NCBI GenBank assembly: GCA_016650435.1
Contig: JAENVT010000437.1
Location: forward strand, 1 to 24,943
Reading direction: 5' to 3'
DNA: 24,943 nucleotides
From: Ilumatobacteraceae bacterium
GTDB taxonomy: Bacteria > Actinomycetota > Acidimicrobiia > Acidimicrobiales > Ilumatobacteraceae
How positions within the stretch are numbered: the first letter of the stretch is position 1; every line of letters begins with the position of its first letter. The notes under the pieces were generated by a model that worked only from the letters and a program-made list of their open reading frames with translations, had not been told where the DNA came from and ran no database searches. Both the position numbers and the translations under genes were made by a program. Of the stretch, positions 20,333 through 24,943 are shown piece after piece.

Positions 20333-23094
20333 CAGCCGGGCAGTTGATCGGCACCTCCTATCCTGAACCGATGACGCCGCCCCCGACGCTCAACGATGAC
20401 ATTCGCTTGCTCGGGCGAACACTTGGCGATGTCATCGCCGACCAAGCCGGCACTGCCACCCTTGATCTGGTCGAGGCCATTCGCCGCGCAGCGGTCGGCG
20501 ACTCGGATCCTGCGCACCTCATCGATCTGCTCGATCCGTTGCCCATCGCCGAGGCGCTCCACGTCATCCGGGCATTCAGCTACTTCGCGATGTTGGCGAA
20601 CATTGCCGAAGACACCGATCACGCCCGTCGTCGACGGGCATTCGTGCAGGCAGGCGCGCCCGCGCCGGCCGGCACGCTGGCTCACGCGATCCAACTTGTC
20701 AAAGACTCCGGTCTCGATGCCGAAGAGGTGCGTCAAGCGGTTGCCGCCAGTGACGTCGTACCGGTCATCACAGCACACCCAACCGAGATCCGTCGCCGCA
20801 CGATCCAGTCGATCCAGACCGCGGTGGCCGCGTTGATGGAGCGACGCGATCGCGTCGAGATGAATGGCGTCGAAGAGGCCGAGTGGAGCGACGAGTTATG
20901 GCGACAGATCGTCACCTTGTGGCAGACAGCGATGCTGCGGTTGACGAAACTGCGCCTGCGCGACGAGGTCAACGACGCGATGCGGTACTTCGAGTTGTCA
21001 CTGCTTTCGCAAGCGCCAAGGTTGAACGCCGCGGTGAATGCCGCGTTCGGTCAACGGCCCGATCGCGAGCGGCAGATGTTGCGCATTGGTTCCTGGATCG
21101 GTGGCGACCGCGACGGCAACCCCTTCGTCACCGCCGACGTCTTGGCCGACACCTTTCAGCAGCAGGCGACCATGGCACTCGGCAACCATTTGCAACAGCT
21201 ATGGCGACTTGCCGAAGAGTTGTCGATGTCGTCACGGTTGGTTGTCGTCAGCCCCGCGGTCCAGAAGTTGGCCGATGCCGCCGGCGATACGTCGCCATAC
21301 CGGCTCGACGAGCCGTACCGGCAAGCGCTGCGTGGTATGCACGCCCGCCTTGCCGCGACTGCGATGAGTTTGATCGGGCAGGTCCCGAGCAACCCACCCA
21401 TCGGTGAACGACCTCCGTACGGCACTCCGTCGGAGTTGATGGCCGATCTCGATGTGATCGACGCTGCACTGCACGATCACGGCGCACACGCCGTGGCCAA
21501 CGGTCGATTGATCGCGCTGCGCGGGGCGGTGGAGACATTCGGCTTCCACCTGGCGACTGTCGACCTTCGACAGAACTCGGCGGCCCACGAACAAGCTGTC
21601 GACGAGCTTTTGCGGATCGGTGGTGTGTGCGCCACCTATGCCGAGCTCAATGAGGCAGAGCGAGTCGAGCTGTTGTCGGCCGAGTTGGCGACAGCTCGCC
21701 CGTTGCTCGGCGTCGATTCGAGCATCAGCGATCTCGTCGAGGGCGAGCTAGCCATCCTGCGTGAAGCGGCGCGCATTCTGCGCACGTTCGGACCCAATGC
21801 CATCGAGAACTACATCATCTCCAAGTGCGAATCCGTGTCGGACGTGCTCGAGGTCGCGGTGCTGTTCCGCGAAGTCGGCCTGCTGGGCACCACCGAGCAA
21901 TCCGTCGCCCCGACGAAACTGGCAATCGGCATCGTGCCCCTGTTCGAAACGATCGCCGACCTAGAGGGTGCTGCCGACGTCGTCGATGCCTTGTGGTCAC
22001 ATCCGCAATACCGCACCTGGCTCGAACATCGTGGCCGGCTGCAAGAGGTGATGCTCGGCTACAGCGACAGCAACAAAGACGGTGGCTACCTGGCATCGAA
22101 CTGGGCGCTCTACCGGTGCCAAGAGAGTCTCGTCGACGCTGCGCAACGCAACGCCGTCAAGCTGCGGCTGTTCCACGGCCGCGGCGGCACCGTCGGTCGT
22201 GGCGGGGGATCCAGCTACCACGCGATCATGGCCCAGCCCGGGGGAAGTGTGCAGGTTGGCCTGCGGATGACCGAGCAGGGCGAGATGATCTCCGCGAAGT
22301 TCGCCGATCCCGAGCGCGCCCGCCAGAACCTCGAGGCACTGGTAGCGGCTTCGGTGGAGTCGACAGTGTTGCGCCGGTGGCACACCGATCACGTCGACGG
22401 GCGGTTCATGTCGATCGCCGACGAGTTGGCGACGGCCTCGCAGCTCGCGTACCGGAAGTTGGTGTACGAGACGCCAGGGTTCGAGGACTGGTTCAGGGCA
22501 ATCACACCCGTCGTCGAATTGTCGACGATGAACATCGGTTCGCGACCGGCGTCGAGGACGAACTCCAATCGAATCGAAGATCTTCGGGCCATCCCGTGGG
22601 TGTTCAGTTGGAGCCAGTGCCGGTTGATGCTGCCCGGTTGGTTCGGGGTCGGCTCGGCGGTGGCCGAGTGGGTTGGCGACGACGAGTCGAAGCTGGCCGA
22701 GCTACACGACATGCACGAGCAATGGCCATGGTTCCGAACGGTCGTCTCGAACATGGCACAGGTGCTCGCCAAGACTGACCTGGCGATTGCCGCTCGCTAT
22801 CAGGCGTTGGCTGCCGCGGTCGACGGCGCCGATCATTTCTTCGACATCGTCTCGGCGGAGCACGCGAGGGCGGTGTGGACAGCGCAAATCGTGTCGGGTC
22901 ACGAGGATCTCTTGTACGACAACCCGGCGCTGGCGCGCGGCGTGCGCTATCGCATCCCATACATCGCACCGCTGAATCACATGCAGGTGGCGCTGCTACG
23001 CCGCTGGCGCGGCGGCGATCAGACCGAACTGGTGCAGCGCGGCATTCACCTGGCCATCAACGGCGTCGCCACCGGCCTGCGCAACAGCGGCTAG
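20326..23094 (+). CDS. ppc: Phosphoenolpyruvate carboxylase
   Basis: This is a full-length PEP carboxylase, which adds bicarbonate to PEP to give oxaloacetate and refill the TCA cycle. Key motifs are VITAHPTEIRRRTIQ with His151, GSWIGGDRDGNPFV, VMLGYSDSNKDGGY with Lys584, FHGRGGTVGRGGG with Arg619, and RPASRTNSNRIEDLRAIPW. The C-terminus is GVATGLRNSG, the usual end that contributes to the allosteric site. From GTG 20326 it has 922 residues. The ATG at 20371 gives 907 residues, puts the catalytic His at 136 (138 in E. coli) and has TATCCT 6 nt upstream, so I think 20371 is the likelier start. Its stop is shared with the convergent DUF1003 gene in CTAG. Confidence 0.97.
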   Translation: MNSAGQLIGTSYPEPMTPPPTLNDDIRLLGRTLGDVIADQAGTATLDLVEAIRRAAVGDSDPAHLIDLLDPLPIAEALHVIRAFSYFAMLANIAEDTDHARRRRAFVQAGAPAPAGTLAHAIQLVKDSGLDAEEVRQAVAASDVVPVITAHPTEIRRRTIQSIQTAVAALMERRDRVEMNGVEEAEWSDELWRQIVTLWQTAMLRLTKLRLRDEVNDAMRYFELSLLSQAPRLNAAVNAAFGQRPDRERQMLRIGSWIGGDRDGNPFVTADVLADTFQQQATMALGNHLQQLWRLAEELSMSSRLVVVSPAVQKLADAAGDTSPYRLDEPYRQALRGMHARLAATAMSLIGQVPSNPPIGERPPYGTPSELMADLDVIDAALHDHGAHAVANGRLIALRGAVETFGFHLATVDLRQNSAAHEQAVDELLRIGGVCATYAELNEAERVELLSAELATARPLLGVDSSISDLVEGELAILREAARILRTFGPNAIENYIISKCESVSDVLEVAVLFREVGLLGTTEQSVAPTKLAIGIVPLFETIADLEGAADVVDALWSHPQYRTWLEHRGRLQEVMLGYSDSNKDGGYLASNWALYRCQESLVDAAQRNAVKLRLFHGRGGTVGRGGGSSYHAIMAQPGGSVQVGLRMTEQGEMISAKFADPERARQNLEALVAASVESTVLRRWHTDHVDGRFMSIADELATASQLAYRKLVYETPGFEDWFRAITPVVELSTMNIGSRPASRTNSNRIEDLRAIPWVFSWSQCRLMLPGWFGVGSAVAEWVGDDESKLAELHDMHEQWPWFRTVVSNMAQVLAKTDLAIAARYQALAAAVDGADHFFDIVSAEHARAVWTAQIVSGHEDLLYDNPALARGVRYRIPYIAPLNHMQVALLRRWRGGDQTELVQRGIHLAINGVATGLRNSG
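20359..20364 (+). promoter_or_regulatory. ppc: Putative -10 element for leaderless ppc mRNA
   Basis: TATCCT fits TANNNT and lies exactly 6 nt before the ATG at 20371, the same spacing as TAAGGT before the EamA gene. There is no Shine-Dalgarno sequence before either candidate start. Confidence 0.45.
23091..23094. other. Shared CTAG double stop of convergent ppc and DUF1003 genes
   Basis: CTAG encodes TAG for ppc (23092-23094) and TAG for the minus-strand gene (23093-23091), the third such 4-nt overlap in the window. Confidence 0.9.
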
Positions 23095-23639
23095 CCGTTG
23101 CGGTCGACGAGGAGTTGGTGGATGGACTCGGTCAGGTCTCTGACGGCCTTGGTCAGCTCGGTGTTCTCCTGGATCAGTCGTTCGGATCGCTCGTTGACCT
23201 CGAGGTCGTGGGCGGCCAGCTCCGACGAGATCTGATCGGATCGTTTGGCGGCGATCAACAGGATCGCTCCTTGCATCGCGGCCAGGCACGACAGGCACAG
23301 GTTCAACAGGATGAACGGATAGGCGTCGAAGGCATGCTGACCCCTGCGCTTCTCGACCACGTTGATGACGATCCAACCGCCGAGGAAGGCGATCGCACCG
23401 AACACGAACGCCCACGAGCCCATGCCTTTGCGCATGTAGTCCGCGCAGCGCTCGCCGACGGTGAGATCCTCCTTCTTCCGAACAGTCGGATGCAGGTTCC
23501 ACAGCGTCGACCACGCGCCACGCCGCTGTCGTGGCGGCGGCGGTGGTTTCCCCGGAGGAACGGTGCTAGGCACCGTGTTCGACGCGGTGGGGGCGAGGGC
23601 TGGCTGGTCGGCGCTTCGTGCACGCAAACTCGATTCCAC
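23091..23639 (-). CDS. DUF1003 family membrane protein
   Basis: The 182-residue protein has a Pro/Thr-rich N-terminus (12-37, including PPPPPRQRR). The DUF1003 core follows: LTVGERCADYMRKGMGSWAF, a first membrane helix at about 75-95, FDAYPFILLNLCLSCLAAMQ, and a second helix at about 107-131. A C-terminal coiled coil (EVNERSERLIQENTELTKAV) follows. DUF1003 proteins are small inner-membrane proteins with no established biochemical role. The GTG start at 23639 has no ribosome site and directly follows a small hairpin, so the exact start is uncertain. Its TAG stop overlaps that of ppc. Confidence 0.9.
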   Translation of the reverse strand: MESSLRARSADQPALAPTASNTVPSTVPPGKPPPPPRQRRGAWSTLWNLHPTVRKKEDLTVGERCADYMRKGMGSWAFVFGAIAFLGGWIVINVVEKRRGQHAFDAYPFILLNLCLSCLAAMQGAILLIAAKRSDQISSELAAHDLEVNERSERLIQENTELTKAVRDLTESIHQLLVDRNG

Positions 23640-23640
23640 G

Positions 23641-23655
23641 AGGACCGGCGGTCCT
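23641..23655. repeat. Inverted repeat AGGACC-GGC-GGTCCT at the DUF1003 start
   Basis: A perfect 6-bp stem with a 3-nt loop ends 1 nt before the GTG at 23639. It has no following T-run, so it is not a standard terminator for the flavoprotein gene that ends at 23689. An operator or a translation-affecting stem is possible. Confidence 0.4.
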
Positions 23656-23688
23656 TGATCGCCGAACTTTATCGCTCAGCCGGATCGC

Positions 23689-24943
23689 TCACCTGGCACC
23701 TGAGGAGTTCACCCGAGCCGTGTCGAGCCACGAGATTGCACCGCGCCCTGCGGCCTTGCCTGTGCTGAAGCATGCCTGCAACAGATAGCCGCCGGTCGGC
23801 GCCTCCCAGTCGAGCATCTCCCCGGCGACGAACGTACCGGGGAGGTGTCGCAGCATGAACGATTCGTCGACCTCCGACAGCGCGATGCCGCCTGCGCTCG
23901 ATATCGCTCGGGCGATCGGCATCGTTGCCTCGATGACAAGCGGTACACATTTCACCAGTGCTGCAAGGCTCGCATCGTCCGACGGGATCCGGTTTCCCGA
24001 CGACTCGCGCAACAGCGATGCCGAGGCCGGCTTCAGCCCGGTCGTGCGGTGAAGGAAGGTGGCAGTCGAATCCTTCGGTCGGCGCTTCCCGAGCCGCTCG
24101 ATCAGTTGGCCGGCGGTGAGGTCGGGTTGCAAATCGACGTCGACGGCGCAGCGCCCATAGCGATCAAGTGCCTCGCGAATTGCGACAGAGTGCGAGTAGA
24201 TCGGGCCACCTTCGAGACCCTCTCTCGTGATCATCGCATCGCCGCGGATCGACGTTCCAGCGACCGAAACCGCAACGTTCTTCAACGGCACACCTTCGAA
24301 GCGATCGGCGAAGTGCTGGGTCCACTGAATTCGAACGCCGCCGTTGGCCGGACGAAGCTCGTTGACCGCGACGCCGGCCCGTCTGAACACGTCGACCCAA
24401 TTGCCATCCGACCCAACTCGTGGCCAGCTCGCACCCCCGAGCGCGAACACCGTTGCGTCGCTCGCCACCTCGATTCTGCTTCCATCGGCACGCGAGAAGA
24501 TCGATACCAACGGATCAGGTCGACCGTCCGCCGCGTCGGCCCAACCAAGCCATCGGTGGCGCGGCTCGATCGCCACGCCGAGCTCCGCCAGGCGAGCCAA
24601 CCACGCGCGCAACAGCGGCGTGGCGCGAAATGAAGCCGGGAACACCCGCGCGGTGGAGCCAACGAAAGTCGTTTCGCCCAGCGACGCGCACCACCCACGC
24701 AAGTCATGAGGAGGGAAGGCGCGAATTGCCGATGCCAGACGGCTCGCGGCGGCGCCGTAGCGGGCGAGCAGGTGGTCGATGGGCTCGCTGTGGGTGATGT
24801 TCAGTCCGGCACGTCCGGCGAGCAACAACTTGCGGCCGACCGATGGCATGTGTTCGTACACCGTCACCACGACGCCGGCGACGGCGAGGGTCTCTGCGGC
24901 CATCAGACCAGCCGGGCCAGCCCCGATGACCGCTGCTGATCGA
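23689..24943 (-). CDS. HI0933-like NAD(P)/FAD-dependent flavoprotein (5' end cut by window edge)
   Basis: The frame is open to the right edge, giving 417 visible residues. The first codons read AAVIGAGPAGLMAAETLA, the FAD-binding GxGxxG motif, so the ATG at 24903 lies inside that motif and the true start is just beyond the window. Further family motifs are GRKLLLAGRAGLNITHSEP, VFALGGASWPRVGSDG, GGIALSEVDES and TGGYLLQACFSTGKAAGRGA. This matches the HI0933-like/TIGR03862-type flavoproteins, whose reaction is not established. The gene precedes the DUF1003 gene by 49 nt on the same strand. Confidence 0.92.
   Translation of the reverse strand, partial: RSAAVIGAGPAGLMAAETLAVAGVVVTVYEHMPSVGRKLLLAGRAGLNITHSEPIDHLLARYGAAASRLASAIRAFPPHDLRGWCASLGETTFVGSTARVFPASFRATPLLRAWLARLAELGVAIEPRHRWLGWADAADGRPDPLVSIFSRADGSRIEVASDATVFALGGASWPRVGSDGNWVDVFRRAGVAVNELRPANGGVRIQWTQHFADRFEGVPLKNVAVSVAGTSIRGDAMITREGLEGGPIYSHSVAIREALDRYGRCAVDVDLQPDLTAGQLIERLGKRRPKDSTATFLHRTTGLKPASASLLRESSGNRIPSDDASLAALVKCVPLVIEATMPIARAISSAGGIALSEVDESFMLRHLPGTFVAGEMLDWEAPTGGYLLQACFSTGKAAGRGAISWLDTARVNSSGAR

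Overview
The window looks like ordinary chromosome from a high-GC actinobacterium, probably an acidimicrobial lineage such as Ilumatobacter. That placement is inferred from GC-rich codon use, frequent GTG starts, likely leaderless promoters, and a Tat lipoprotein with a Thr/Glu-rich linker. I had no marker gene or search to confirm it. I found no tRNA, rRNA, IS element, prophage or CRISPR array. Genes are packed tightly, with no gene-free stretch over about 155 bases.

Layout: (1) 1-5244, minus strand: a four-gene cassette. In transcription order it is a TPR-CHAT caspase-like protease, an ECF sigma factor 2 nt downstream, a 154-aa protein of unknown function, and a secreted subtilisin-like S8 protease that runs off the left edge. 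(2) 5288-7117, minus: an SDR and a luciferase-like flavin monooxygenase, lying just upstream of the cassette on the same strand. (3) 7255-9889: NhaA (minus), diverging from an EamA transporter translationally coupled to a VOC protein (plus). (4) 9886-11968: a threonine-aldolase-like PLP enzyme diverging from an APH-fold phosphotransferase. (5) 11965-14930, minus: a stand-alone MetE-type methyltransferase, a nucleoside hydrolase and an HSL-type esterase in one unit. (6) 15056-17845: a PhoD-like Tat lipoprotein phosphatase converging on a DAO-family flavoenzyme. (7) 18000-20235: a 90-aa winged-helix-like protein converging on a sulfatase that is coupled to an SRPBCC protein. (8) 20326-23094: phosphoenolpyruvate carboxylase, converging on a DUF1003 membrane protein. 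(9) 23689-24943, minus: an HI0933-like flavoprotein whose N-terminus lies off the right edge.

The most interesting region is the left cassette. A TPR-CHAT protease beside an ECF sigma factor recalls type III-E CRISPR (Craspase), where a TPR-CHAT protease cleaves a substrate that holds an ECF sigma factor. Here there is no CRISPR component, and a secreted protease follows. My inference is a protease-controlled transcription switch, with the 154-aa protein as the candidate restraint or substrate. Other points of note are a perfect 4 x 13-bp tandem repeat in the ppc/SRPBCC divergent promoter, three convergent gene pairs that share a 4-nt CTAG/TTAG double stop, a Tyr-to-His change at an SDR active site, and repeated -10-like hexamers exactly 6 nt before start codons.
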